Shown: positions 1 through 8,373 of the stretch, piece after piece
Numbering within the stretch: position 1 is the first letter of the stretch
Layout of the letters: every line of letters starts with the position of its first letter
Assembly: GCA_964292325.1 (NCBI GenBank)
Contig: CAXYVG010000014.1
Span: 1-52,885, forward strand
Reading direction: 5' to 3'
Length of the DNA: 52,885 nucleotides
Source: CTSoil-075 sp964292325
GTDB taxonomy: Bacteria; Bacillota; Negativicutes; DSM-13327
The notes under the pieces: model-generated
Database searches by the model: none
What the model was told of the DNA's origin: nothing
The model's input: the letters and a program-made list of their open reading frames with translations, nothing else
Position numbers and translations under genes: made by a program

Positions 1-72
1 GACATTCCTAATACAAATGATACCCCTAATCCCGAAGACATTCCTAATACAAATGATACCCCTAATCCCGAG
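1..72 (+). repeat. Two tandem copies of a 36-bp coding repeat
   Basis: Bases 1-36 and 37-72 are the same 36-bp unit, differing only at the last base. The length is a multiple of three and encodes two copies of a 12-residue Asp/Asn/Pro/Thr-rich unit in the partial gene. More copies may lie left of the window. Confidence 0.9.
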
Positions 73-648
73 GATGAAAATAAGGCTGATAATGTTGATA
101 AGCCTACCCATAAAGATAATTATAAAAAGAAAAAGGATAAGAAGCTCCCCTTATTTCTCAGCGGTATTACTCGTAATAATATCAATACAAACGATATTAA
201 AAATCAAGCATTGATTCTTATATGTGATGAAATCAAGTTATTATCAACAGGTAAAATTACATCAAATCCAGCATATAAAGAATATCCAATTGCCTCAACA
301 ATTCTATTTAGATCATTTGTCGAACAGTGTTTAAAATACCTTTTAAGAAAAACAATGCCTAATGAATATAGTCGTTTAAAGAATAAAGCTGGTGGTGATC
401 CTCTACTAAGTGCACTAATAATTTCTATTTCTAATAAAAAGGATCAAATATTTACTGATCCATTAATAAAACGATCTTTTAATGCCTTATTTAATAATGA
501 TGGATTTAAAGATTTCTTAGATTTAGCAACGCACCATTCAATGACTCAACCAGATACATTAGAATCTAATGCACAAATTTTTATTCATATTGCTAATTAT
601 ATTCTCAATCACTCAATAGAAAACATTGAAAATACACCTAATACTTGA
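1..648 (+). CDS. C-terminal part of an unrecognised protein with a tandem-repeat linker (5' end outside window)
   Basis: The frame is open from base 1 to the TGA at 646-648, so at least 215 residues are visible and the N-terminus lies outside the window. The visible part begins with two identical 12-residue units (DIPNTNDTPNPE), then an acidic stretch, then a Lys-rich segment (about residues 39-50). From about residue 70 there is a compact, mostly helical domain with the pattern ILFRSFVEQCLKYLL and a later DFLDLATHHS. This resembles the helical C-terminal domains found on some ParB-like or HEPN-like proteins, but that is only an impression and no catalytic motif is convincing. The next gene, a radical SAM protein, starts 55 bases downstream on the same strand, so they may be co-transcribed. 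Function unknown. Confidence 0.65.
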   Translation, partial: DIPNTNDTPNPEDIPNTNDTPNPEDENKADNVDKPTHKDNYKKKKDKKLPLFLSGITRNNINTNDIKNQALILICDEIKLLSTGKITSNPAYKEYPIASTILFRSFVEQCLKYLLRKTMPNEYSRLKNKAGGDPLLSALIISISNKKDQIFTDPLIKRSFNALFNNDGFKDFLDLATHHSMTQPDTLESNAQIFIHIANYILNHSIENIENTPNT

Positions 649-703
649 CCCTGCTCTTCGTCCATGAGATAATGGTATGAGAATTTTTTTAGGAGTCAAT
701 GTT

Positions 704-2329
704 ATGAATATATTATTAGTAGAACCATTGTATAAGAATAAATATCCACCTATGAGCCTTATGAAAATTAGTACCTATCATAAAAACCGTGGCGACCTTG
801 TTTATTTTGCTAAAGGAATTATAAAAAGCAAAGAACATTGGGATAGAATTTATATTACTACCCTATTTACTTTTTATTATAAAGACGTAATTAAAACAAT
901 TAATTTTTATAAAAAATTTGTCGATTCAGAAGACCATATTTTTGTTGGCGGAATTATGGCTTCCCTTTTATTAGATGATTTAAAACAAGATAGTGGACTT
1001 AACAATATTATTAAAGGACGGCTTATTGATTCGTCTTTATTAGGATTTAATGACCATATTAATATAGATTCATTACCCTTAGATTATGATATTTTACACG
1101 ACTCTGATTATGAATATCCAGCTGGTGATAACTTTTTTGCTTACACAACTCGCGGTTGTGTAAATCTTTGTCCTTTTTGTGCAGTTCCCGAACTCGAAGG
1201 GAGTTTAAATATTACAAATAATATTATTGAACAAATATCTACTGCACGAGAAACTTATCATGATAAACGAAATATTCTTCTAATGGACAACAATATTTTA
1301 GGTATTCCTATATGTGATTTAAAAAAAATAGTTGTAGATTTAAATACATTAGGATTTGTAAAAAAACCAAATTTTTACAAACAATCCAGCTTCACAAAAC
1401 TATATGATACTTATCATCGCTATATCGATCAAAATAAAGAAACTACTAATATTACTCAAAAGCTTGCTCATACACTAGATTCTTTATTAGATAAAAATAT
1501 TTCCACTAAATATCGTGAAATAATCAATGATAAACTTACTAATGTTGGAAGTATGTATGAAAATCAAATACAAATGATATTAGAAAATATTGATTTATTA
1601 TCTGATATAGAAAAATTTTACACATATAAAAGGCCAATGCAACGGTATGTAGATTTTAATCAAGGCATGGATGCTCGTCTTTTAACTGAAGAAAAAATGA
1701 AAATTATAAGTGATTTACCAATTAGGCCATTTAGAATGGCTTATGATAATGTAAAATATACGTCAATTTATACAAGTGCCATAAAACTAGCAACCAAATA
1801 TAAAGTAAAAGAATTTTCAAATTATTTATTATATAATTTTGATGATTTTCCTATTGACTTATATAAGCGAATAAAAATAAATATTGATTTAGCAAAAGAT
1901 TTAAATGTTCATATTTACTCTTTTCCTATGAAATTTGAACCTATTGAAAACAAAAAACGTCATCATATAGGAGTTAACTGGAATAACCATTATCTCCGTA
2001 GCATAAAAGCTATTTTAAATGTTTCAAAAGGAGTATTTGGTGGAGATAATGTTTTCTTCGAACGAGCTTTTGGGCGTGATCAAAAAGAATTCTTTGAAAT
2101 TCTTTCAATGCCAAAAGATATTATAACTTACAGAGAATATTATGAAAGTATTGGTGTTACACAAAAATGGCGTGAAGATTTTTGTAAACTAACAGATCTT
2201 GAGAGAAATGAATTATTAAATCTTATATCTAATGATATAAATACTAGCGAAAAGAAAAATATAAAAAATATAATGCGATATTATAAAAACGAAAACCTAA
2301 ATAAAAAAGGTAATATTCTAAACATTTAA
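704..2329 (+). CDS. Radical SAM domain protein
   Basis: A radical SAM enzyme of 541 residues. The cluster motif CVNLCPFC (Cys-x3-Cys-x2-Cys) lies near residue 155 and would bind a 4Fe-4S cluster and S-adenosylmethionine. The N-terminus (NILLVEPLYKNKYPP) looks like the Rossmann-type start of B12-binding/radical SAM proteins, but no DxHxxG cobalamin motif is seen. A long helical insertion (about 230-310) and a C-terminal extension follow. An upstream ATG at 677 is in frame, but AGGAG at 691-695 is spaced 8 bases before the ATG at 704, so 704 is chosen. Substrate unknown. It is very AT-rich and follows the repeat-bearing gene, suggesting a mobile two-gene unit. Confidence 0.8.
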   Translation: MNILLVEPLYKNKYPPMSLMKISTYHKNRGDLVYFAKGIIKSKEHWDRIYITTLFTFYYKDVIKTINFYKKFVDSEDHIFVGGIMASLLLDDLKQDSGLNNIIKGRLIDSSLLGFNDHINIDSLPLDYDILHDSDYEYPAGDNFFAYTTRGCVNLCPFCAVPELEGSLNITNNIIEQISTARETYHDKRNILLMDNNILGIPICDLKKIVVDLNTLGFVKKPNFYKQSSFTKLYDTYHRYIDQNKETTNITQKLAHTLDSLLDKNISTKYREIINDKLTNVGSMYENQIQMILENIDLLSDIEKFYTYKRPMQRYVDFNQGMDARLLTEEKMKIISDLPIRPFRMAYDNVKYTSIYTSAIKLATKYKVKEFSNYLLYNFDDFPIDLYKRIKINIDLAKDLNVHIYSFPMKFEPIENKKRHHIGVNWNNHYLRSIKAILNVSKGVFGGDNVFFERAFGRDQKEFFEILSMPKDIITYREYYESIGVTQKWREDFCKLTDLERNELLNLISNDINTSEKKNIKNIMRYYKNENLNKKGNILNI

Positions 2330-2463
2330 GGAAGCATAATTAATCTTATGTAAATCTAATTCATTGATTGTTTCTTAATTTTTGTTTTTCCAGGATACGA
2401 TAGTAATGTGCATGCGATAGCGTGAATGTTGCCATCATGTTCTGGAATTTTTTTAAGGAGCAA

Positions 2464-3342
2464 TTAAATTGCATAATAGTCAATTTGATAACGAAAACCA
2501 GGACCAGGAGCCTCCATTCTAGCATCACCTAATATGGGTCTGCTCGTAAGTTCATATTCTTTATCTCCATCCCTTTTTTTGATATTTAGTCCAGGATTGT
2601 CATTTTTCTTGAACCAATAATAAAACTGACCATAGGTTGGAACGTTGGATGGATTTTGGAGAATGCGTCGCGTCTCACCTTTTTCTTTAACGGGAACCGA
2701 ATAAAAATCCTCTAGCAGTTGCAAATATACAGCATATAGTGATTTTCGTTGTTTGGTACGATAGTACTTGTTTATCACAACTTCAAATTGTTTTTTAACT
2801 TGTACATCAGCATTTATCCCTAGAGAGTCATCTTTCTTTCTAGCAATTCTCGGTCTACCTGTTTTTACACTAAAGAATTTTTCTTTACCAGGGGCACCTG
2901 AATTACTATAATCTAAAATGCAAGCATTCGGTGTCATACCTCGTTGCCAAAACCGGCTAAACATGCGCCGCACAGTCATTAAAGGAATAGTATACTCTTC
3001 CGATATTTCTCGAAATAATAGCATACGGGTTGAACGATTAATAAGTTCTATTTTTCTTGGCTCCCAATATTGTTGAATGATTTTCCAACTTTGCTCTCGT
3101 TTCGTTTTTACTAATTCCGATAAGGAACTATCTTCAATAATCTGAAAAAACGGGTCCATTATTTCTACTAGATTATTACTTTCTAAGTCTTTTTCTATCA
3201 CAGCAATACTTGCCAATACGGGTACTGCCAGTGTAGCTTCAAGATGAACATATGCACAAAGATCTTCATGCGTAGATGTATAAATGATACGTATTCTGTC
3301 ATTTTCATTTACAAATTGATATACAGCATTTTTGACGATCAT
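2464..3342 (-). pseudogene. tnsB: Truncated TnsB-like transposase (N-terminal 292 residues)
   Basis: Collinear with residues 1-288 of the full TnsB at 16670-18850 (shared VYQFVNENDRIRII start, FSRFWQRGMTPNA, EAPGPGFRYQID). It stops four residues after the first catalytic Asp (QID), so the other two acidic residues of the DDE triad are missing and it cannot be an active transposase. Its start overlaps the tnsA stop by 4 bases, as in an intact tns operon. After the TAA the same frame runs on for 35 codons (2359-2463) encoding an unrelated-looking tail (IPEHDGNIHAIACTLL), which suggests a deletion that joined tnsB to the end of another gene. Confidence 0.85.
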
Positions 3343-4175
3343 GATACACCCTCTCCAAGCATTATCGCTTTTTCCTCCAGATCGATTCTAATGTTTTCAT
3401 CCATATTTAAAGTTTCGAGAAGATTAATTTTTATATACTTCCTTGCCACTAAATGCTTAAACAAAGAAATACCAGTTCCTTTTAGTAAATGATGATCCCT
3501 TTCAAAACTAGAGCCGACCTCTCTTATAGTATGTTTCGAATCAATAAGGCGTTGGATAAACGCGATAATAATATCAGCAACTTCTTCATCACTAATCTTT
3601 GTAAAAGCTTCTAACCTATCAATGCTGTAATAGTGCATTACATCGCTAATATTTAAGGCGAGTGTCTTATTGATTTCTAAATCGGTAACCATTCCCCAAT
3701 CAATACCGAGACGTTTCCAATATATACTCTCAATCTGAAATTTTTCAATGGTTCGTCGATCAACAAGATCATCTTTACCTTTTATGGTACGAACTATATC
3801 TTTTGCTTTTCCATGTTCATTGATAGTTATATTAAAATCTGATGTCATGTGGACAAGCTTTTTACTTTTAGGATCAATGGGATGTCTGATACCTAATTCT
3901 TCAGCAATTAGCAGTGTTAAATCAAGTTGCATAGGAAATTGCTCACGAATATCAATTACGACGTCAGAAAAATTCAAAATGTGAAAATAGTTTCTCTCCC
4001 TATCGGAAAGAAAGTCATGCTGCCGACCAGTTCTAATTCCTGAGATACGACTAGATCTCCCCAGAGAAGGTAAATCCCGAATTGTAATAGCGGGCTCATA
4101 CTCTTTTCCACGTGGTATTTGTTCATAGATATCTATCATTTGAGGCTTTGCTACACTTCTGCTATTTTTTAACAT
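3339..4175 (-). CDS. tnsA: TnsA-like transposon endonuclease (element I)
   Basis: TnsA makes the 5' cuts at the transposon ends, alongside the TnsB 3' cuts, in cut-and-paste transposition of Tn7-like elements. This 278-residue protein aligns end to end with the TnsA at 18844-19683. The nuclease core is conserved: E60 (SDRERNYF), D113 (TSDFNI) and K132 (TIKGKDD), the same spacing as the E/D/K triad of Tn7 TnsA. The C-terminal half is the TnsC-interacting helical domain. GGAGG lies 7 bases from the ATG inside a hairpin (4178-4215). The reading frame is intact although its tnsB partner is truncated, so it is probably an orphan without its own transposase. Confidence 0.88.
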   Translation of the reverse strand: MLKNSRSVAKPQMIDIYEQIPRGKEYEPAITIRDLPSLGRSSRISGIRTGRQHDFLSDRERNYFHILNFSDVVIDIREQFPMQLDLTLLIAEELGIRHPIDPKSKKLVHMTSDFNITINEHGKAKDIVRTIKGKDDLVDRRTIEKFQIESIYWKRLGIDWGMVTDLEINKTLALNISDVMHYYSIDRLEAFTKISDEEVADIIIAFIQRLIDSKHTIREVGSSFERDHHLLKGTGISLFKHLVARKYIKINLLETLNMDENIRIDLEEKAIMLGEGVS

Positions 4176-4177
4176 AA

Positions 4178-4215
4178 AAGCACCTCCTGAGATAATTATA
4201 TCCCCGGAGGTGCTT
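4178..4215 (-). promoter_or_regulatory. tnsA leader hairpin sequestering the ribosome binding site (element I)
   Basis: Inverted repeat AAGCACCTCC ... GGAGGTGCTT with an 18-base loop, directly upstream of tnsA. In the mRNA the 3' arm is the tnsA Shine-Dalgarno GGAGG and the 5' arm is its complement. The stem is followed by TTTT, so it could act as a terminator, an SD lock, or both. The same architecture occurs at 8455-8491 and 19689-19729. Confidence 0.7.
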
Positions 4216-4367
4216 CTTACTCAAATTTTCTTTTAATAATATTCAATCTTTCTTTAACATAAAATCCCAAAAATAGTCGCTCGAAGCTTTTTTAACCATT
4301 AATCTAAAATGGGCTCTCACCAACATCATACGAATTTCTAAGCTAACGATTTAAACTGAGAATTATC

Positions 4368-4910
4368 TCATTTTGAATTCCTTAGTTGCTCTAGCTTTAA
4401 AATAAAATCATAATTAATTGATTTTATTTTGTTGTCTTTATCACTGTATCTATTGTGTTGAATATTAAGCGGAGGACTTATTTTTTTAATGTGTTCAATC
4501 TCTAAAGCCTTTAAAGCTTTAATATCAATATTCTTTTCCTCATAATAAATATTTAAGTTTTTCTTTATCCAAGCTGTTAATTCACTCTTGAGATTAACTT
4601 GCTTGTTCCAACCTAATAGTGAAAATATACTTTTTCTCAAAGTAGAATTATTTACTGAACCTCTAAAATGATTTCCAACTCGCTGTTGCAATCCTTCTTT
4701 TCCTATTGCTTTTCCTATATATAAAATGTCATTTCGACCACAATAGTTATTAAATATTGCACCTTCAATTTCTAGTGCAGAAAGCTCTTTCGTATTTCTA
4801 ATACAGATGCAATATAATCCTTCTTTATCAGGGATTTCGTCAAAATTATCTTTTGTTGGGTCGAAATAATGCATTTTATTAAAATCTAAAAATTCATCAG
4901 GATCTAACAT
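4368..4910 (-). CDS. GIY-YIG domain protein
   Basis: A 180-residue protein with an N-terminal GIY-YIG nuclease-like domain: GLYCI (31-35), LYIGKA (63-68) and the following GLQQRVGNHFRG with the conserved Arg. The C-terminal part is lysine-rich and lacks a recognisable DNA-binding domain. GIY-YIG proteins include homing endonucleases, repair nucleases and restriction enzymes. This short version could be a stand-alone nuclease or a degenerate homing endonuclease. It is flanked by a Tn7-like remnant and a DUF6765-type gene on the opposite strand, and forms no operon. The 192 bases between it and tnsA hold only the tail of the damaged transposon end. Confidence 0.7.
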   Translation of the reverse strand: MLDPDEFLDFNKMHYFDPTKDNFDEIPDKEGLYCICIRNTKELSALEIEGAIFNNYCGRNDILYIGKAIGKEGLQQRVGNHFRGSVNNSTLRKSIFSLLGWNKQVNLKSELTAWIKKNLNIYYEEKNIDIKALKALEIEHIKKISPPLNIQHNRYSDKDNKIKSINYDFILKLEQLRNSK

Positions 4911-4972
4911 TTATTACACCTACCTTATGCACTCTAAATAATTGCTATTCGTCATAATTCCACGCAAATTAC

Positions 4973-5001
4973 CTTTATCCTTTTTTGTATTTTGGTATAA
5001 T
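4973..5001 (+). promoter_or_regulatory. Putative extended -10 promoter
   Basis: TGGTATAAT (TATAAT at 4996-5001) is an extended -10 element upstream of the gene at 5044. The -35 is weak (CTTTAT near 4973). GGAG at 5030-5033 serves as ribosome binding site. Confidence 0.45.
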
Positions 5002-5043
5002 TATACTAAATAATGTCGTAATCAACTAAGGAGCTGATCAACT

Positions 5044-6129
5044 ATGCAAATCGATTTCCATCATACAGTAATCTACACACTCGCCCGTCTCGCTGAGTTT
5101 ACCCCTGACGAAGCCAATATCATTGCCTACTCCTCCCAATATGTTGACGACGCAGTTAACGGTGGTTTCATCATATCTAGTAATCATCCCGCATACTATC
5201 ATTTACGTTCTGCGCATCGTACAACCGATACTGAAAATCTTGATAATCAAGCCAATTTAGCTGCGTGGCTCCCTTTTCATTTTCTTCCTGGCAATGATCC
5301 TAGTGACGCTGATCCTGATCACGAGTACATTGCTCGCTTAGTCTGTCGGCCTAATAGTGATATCGCACAAGAAATTGTCGCAAAATGCATCGAATCGCAA
5401 AACGATGATAATGGTCTTCACCGTCTTGGTATTACCCTCCATGTCTACGCTGATACTTGGGCACACCAAGGTTTCGCAGGCATCAAACACAGGATAAATA
5501 CCGCTATAAGCCTAACCTCGCACGAACACAACCGCGACTTCAAAACAACTTTGATCAATTTATTTGATAAAGGCTACGACGCCACCCGCAGTGAATTTAT
5601 CGACGACTTCTTTCCCCTCGGACACGGTGCTGCAATCACTTGCCCAGATGAACCATACCTCGTATGGAGCTATACTAATGCCTTTGATAACGAAGTGCGC
5701 ATTGACAACATCACCGATCGTTACACTGAAGCCATCCAAGAAATCTTCAAAGTTCTTCAACGATTCAAACTCAAAAACCCGACTGCCAACGTTTCAGGTA
5801 TCGCATCTGACGATCTAAACCAAATCCTTTCCTTCCTAAAATCCAATGATAGCCCTAACGAATCTGATCGCCACCAAGCCTGGCTCGATAAAATTGCCGC
5901 CGGTGATTTCTCCTTCGGTCCCGAAATCGTCACCTATATCCCCAAAGGAGAAGGCTCATGGAAATACATTGCGATCGGTGCCACTAACGAAATTGACAAT
6001 AGCGACACTATCTTCACCTACAACTCTTCTTTCGATACCAGCGACTGGAAGAAATTCCACGACGCTACTAAAGCCCACTGGAACTTCGTCATCCACGAAC
6101 TCTTACCAAAGCACAATATCATTTTCTAA
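5044..6129 (+). CDS. DUF6765 family protein
   Basis: The 361-residue product opens with QIDFHHTVIYTLARLAEF and continues with IIAYSSQYVDDA, PFHFLPGN and HVYADTWAHQGF, a pattern I associate with DUF6765. The spaced His and Asp residues (H6, H7, D35, D36 and the HVYADTWAH block near residue 135) suggest a metal-binding all-helical fold like that of zinc phospholipase C/P1-type nucleases; that is inference only. There is no signal peptide. Its codons are richer in C than those of neighbours, a possible sign of separate origin. It stands alone, with an extended -10 promoter before it and a strong terminator at 6135-6164. Confidence 0.7.
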   Translation: MQIDFHHTVIYTLARLAEFTPDEANIIAYSSQYVDDAVNGGFIISSNHPAYYHLRSAHRTTDTENLDNQANLAAWLPFHFLPGNDPSDADPDHEYIARLVCRPNSDIAQEIVAKCIESQNDDNGLHRLGITLHVYADTWAHQGFAGIKHRINTAISLTSHEHNRDFKTTLINLFDKGYDATRSEFIDDFFPLGHGAAITCPDEPYLVWSYTNAFDNEVRIDNITDRYTEAIQEIFKVLQRFKLKNPTANVSGIASDDLNQILSFLKSNDSPNESDRHQAWLDKIAAGDFSFGPEIVTYIPKGEGSWKYIAIGATNEIDNSDTIFTYNSSFDTSDWKKFHDATKAHWNFVIHELLPKHNIIF

Positions 6130-6134
6130 ATACC

Positions 6135-6164
6135 AAAATCGGCGGAAACATCTCCGCCGATTTT
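6135..6164. terminator. Bidirectional intrinsic terminator
   Basis: AAAATCGGCGGA and TCCGCCGATTTT form a GC-rich stem with T-tracts on both strands. It lies between the convergent DUF6765-type gene and lpxB. Confidence 0.85.
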
Positions 6165-6274
6165 ATATTATCAAAACCGGGGTTTTACCAGCAAAACGCA
6201 CAAAACGTACGCTAAGAAATAACGATTCCTACTTTTTCCCATTATTACCATGAAATTAGAAGCAGTATACATTC

Positions 6275-7432
6275 TTACTTTTCTTGCCGCTCAATTTCAT
6301 TATAAACTACCTCAAAGATAATTTGTGCTCCTCTATCCACTGCCCCCGGTTCTCCTAGCTTACGATTAACCTCTTCAAAATCATGTAACATACGTTCTCT
6401 TAAATCCTTATTCGTCAAGATGGCTATTGTTTCTCTAACAATATTATCAGGTGTAGCATTATGCTGTATTAGTTCTGGAATGATTAGACGATCAGCAATA
6501 ATATTAGCTAATCCAACATATGGAATATTCACTAAGAATTTTGCTACAAAATAAGTAATTGCCATCAGTTTATAAACAAGTATTGTGGGAACCTTCATAA
6601 TAGCTGTTTCCAGGGTTGCGGTACCTGAAGCGGCGATGGCAATATTAGCAATTTGCATTAAATCATAAGTATATTCAGTACTTAATCTAATTGGCACACT
6701 ATATTCCTTAATAATATTATCTAATTTTTCTTGTGAAATTGTCGGAGCTACTGGCAAATAGAATTGAGAACCTGGTATTTTTTCTGCAATTCTTTCTGCA
6801 GCAACCATCATTACCGGTAATAGTTTTTGAATTTCGTGTTGACGGCTTCCAGGCATTAAAAGAATTACTGGTTTTTGCGGGTTAGCTTCAAAATATCTAT
6901 AGGCTTCTTCTTTGGGGAAATTTGGTTTAACAATATCAATTAGTGGATTGCCTATAAAAGAAACATTTGCACCTACATCCTGGTATATCTCAACTTCGAA
7001 GGGAAAAATAGCTGCCACATGTTCAACTAAATTAGCCATTTCTTTTGCCCTTCCACGTCCATGTGCCCATATTTTAGGACTAATATAAGATACAACTTTA
7101 ATACCTTTCGCCTTAGCAATCTTAGCTAGTCGCATATTAAAGCCAGGGTAGTCTATTATCACTAATACATCTGGGCGTTCACGGTCCATTATACCAGATA
7201 AAAACTTGCGTAAAAGAAATAATTTAGGCATAGATTTTGCAATTTCTATTAATCCCATAAAAGCAAGATCATCAATATCATGAACTATTTCTACGCCAGC
7301 TTCCCGCATATTACTGCCGCCCATACCAAAAATTTTTGCACTGGGTTGGATTTTTTTTAATGCTTTTGCTAAAGAAGCTCCATGTAAATCTCCAGATGCT
7401 TCACCTGCTGAAATCATTATTTTGTACAACAT
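6275..7432 (-). CDS. lpxB: Lipid-A-disaccharide synthase
   Basis: LpxB joins UDP-2,3-diacylglucosamine and 2,3-diacylglucosamine-1-phosphate to make the lipid A disaccharide at the inner membrane. The 385-residue length is normal for the family. Typical motifs are present: SAGEASGDLHGA at the N-terminus, FMGLIEI, IDYPGFN, the YISPKIWAHGRGR block, and in the C-terminal half LMPGSRQHEI and ASGTATLETA, the GT-B nucleotide-sugar region. Start ATG at 7432 is preceded by GAGGATG. In Negativicutes lpxB usually sits among other lpx genes. Here it stands alone between transposon remnants, so it may be an acquired second copy or a displaced core gene. Confidence 0.92.
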   Translation of the reverse strand: MLYKIMISAGEASGDLHGASLAKALKKIQPSAKIFGMGGSNMREAGVEIVHDIDDLAFMGLIEIAKSMPKLFLLRKFLSGIMDRERPDVLVIIDYPGFNMRLAKIAKAKGIKVVSYISPKIWAHGRGRAKEMANLVEHVAAIFPFEVEIYQDVGANVSFIGNPLIDIVKPNFPKEEAYRYFEANPQKPVILLMPGSRQHEIQKLLPVMMVAAERIAEKIPGSQFYLPVAPTISQEKLDNIIKEYSVPIRLSTEYTYDLMQIANIAIAASGTATLETAIMKVPTILVYKLMAITYFVAKFLVNIPYVGLANIIADRLIIPELIQHNATPDNIVRETIAILTNKDLRERMLHDFEEVNRKLGEPGAVDRGAQIIFEVVYNEIERQEK

Positions 7433-7463
7433 TAATCATCCTCGTACTATTAATTTTTATCAT

Positions 7464-7954
7464 TTATAAATTTAAATTAATATAAATGTCGTCAAGATCA
7501 TATTGGGTAATACCTATATATCGAAGTGTAATTGATGGAGCTGAGTGATTGAAAAGTTGTTGTATCACTTCAATTGCAACTCCAGATTTATAAGCATGAT
7601 ATCCAAAGGCTTTCCTCAACGTATGAGTACCAATCTTCTCTGTAATTCCAATCTCCCTGGTAGCATTATTTATGATTTTATAAGCCTGATCTAGTTGAAG
7701 TGAAGCTTTACCGTTATTTTTCTTCTTTGATAAAAAACGGTTCCTCCGATTCAAACGTTCTTGCTTTCAAGTATTCATTGATTGCTTTTCTGGCAATATC
7801 ACTAATTGGAAAGTCTTTGGTCTTATTCGTCTTCTTCTCTTGTAAGGTAATGCGATCACGAGTTTTCCCATTTTCATCAATAACATCTCTTATGCGTAAA
7901 TTCAATAAATCGCTAATTCGCAAGCTAGAATTTATGCCAAGAGTAACCAAGCAA
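7464..7954 (-). pseudogene. Broken tyrosine recombinase (short site-specific integrase)
   Basis: Two adjacent minus-strand frames together encode the catalytic domain of a small tyrosine recombinase. The upstream frame (to about 7714) has TLGINSSLRISDLLNL with the first catalytic Arg. The downstream frame (7464-7754) has HTLRKAFGYH (HxxR), the LFNHS His and RYIGI with the nucleophile Tyr. The frames are offset at a T-run near 7735-7741, consistent with slippage. The N-terminal segment is missing, since a stop precedes the conserved GINS region. All catalytic residues are still readable, so the damage may be recent. A closely similar C-terminal scrap lies at 43138-43235. Confidence 0.8.
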
Positions 7955-8027
7955 AAAAGGCTCTAACATTTTTGTATTATTTTATCTTGTTTTATGTATG
8001 ATGTAAAGTAAAAATATGGAGATAATT

Positions 8028-8086
8028 GATAATGAGAGTAAGGATGAACCCTTATATTATAAGGATTCATCCTTACTCTCATTATC
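8028..8086. repeat. 59-bp near-perfect palindrome
   Basis: The two halves are complementary over 29 bases with one mismatch (outer GATAATGAGAGTAAGGATGA, inner CCTTATA, single central T). It sits between the broken integrase and the Tn3-family fragment. It could be a miniature foldback element, a deletion-junction palindrome or a strong terminator. Confidence 0.75.
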
Positions 8087-8092
8087 TCATAC

Positions 8093-8299
8093 ACAACATT
8101 ACGGATACGTGATTTATCTGGAGCTACTAAGGTGTTAAAGAACAATGGTAAACTGAAAGAAAATCTGTTAAATAATATTTCTCCTTTGGCTTGGGAACAC
8201 ATAAACTTCCTAGGTGAATATAGATTTGATACTAAAGGAATTTCCAGCTTGAATTCATTAAGACCACTTCAGGGTAGTAATAAAGCTGTTATCCTTTAA
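8093..8299 (+). pseudogene. tnpA: C-terminal fragment of a Tn3-family transposase
   Basis: The last 68 or so codons of a Tn3-family TnpA survive. They include SPLAWEHINFLGEYRF, matching the SPLGWEHINxxGxY signature near the end of these transposases, and SLRPLQ close to the stop at 8297-8299. The N-terminal 900 or so residues are missing; upstream the frame runs into the palindrome at 8028-8086. It ends 36 bases before a 38-bp Tn3-type inverted repeat, the normal arrangement at the tnpA end of such transposons. Confidence 0.8.
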
Positions 8300-8335
8300 C
8301 GTACAGAGAAACGGCTTTATTACTAGTAAAATATT

Positions 8336-8373
8336 CTTAACATACGTTTTGCACCTTTTGCTGATAAGACCCC
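8336..8373. repeat. 38-bp terminal inverted repeat of a Tn3-family transposon
   Basis: Read on the minus strand it begins GGGGTCTTATCAGC and ends ATGTTAAG, exactly 38 bases. The GGGGTC start and TTAAG end are those of Tn3-family terminal repeats. The outer end is at 8373. The partner repeat was not found in the window. Confidence 0.8.

Larger units (their letters stand above)
2464..4258 (-). mobile_element. Remnant of a Tn7-like transposon (element I): tnsA, truncated tnsB, partial right end
   Basis: This block keeps the tnsA side of a Tn7-like element: an intact tnsA, a tnsB cut off at its first catalytic Asp, the tnsA leader hairpin, and two repeats resembling TnsB-binding sites (minus-strand cores AAAGATTGAA and AAAATTTGAG, about 4217-4256). 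The two complete right ends in this window have four such repeats and reach their TGT terminus 134-135 bp from the tnsA start. Here the matching sequence stops near 4258, so the outer part of the end is lost. tnsC, tnsD and the left end are absent. The surviving leader closely resembles that of element II (8374-8581). Confidence 0.75.

Noticed and set aside
1..72. Possible CRISPR or non-coding direct repeat
   Set aside because: Two adjacent copies with no spacer, length a multiple of three, and inside an open coding frame: a protein linker repeat.
4310..4330. Possible TGT terminus of element I at 4325 (minus strand TGTTGGTGAG)
   Set aside because: The expected outer TnsB-type repeats are missing before it and no ATTTT or matching duplication flanks it.
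5846..6253. Long alternative frame over the end of the DUF6765-type gene
   Set aside because: It is a shadow frame over a well-supported gene and runs through the terminator.
7963..8202. Minus-strand open frame of 79 codons
   Set aside because: Antisense to the Tn3-family transposase fragment and across the palindrome; no family resemblance.
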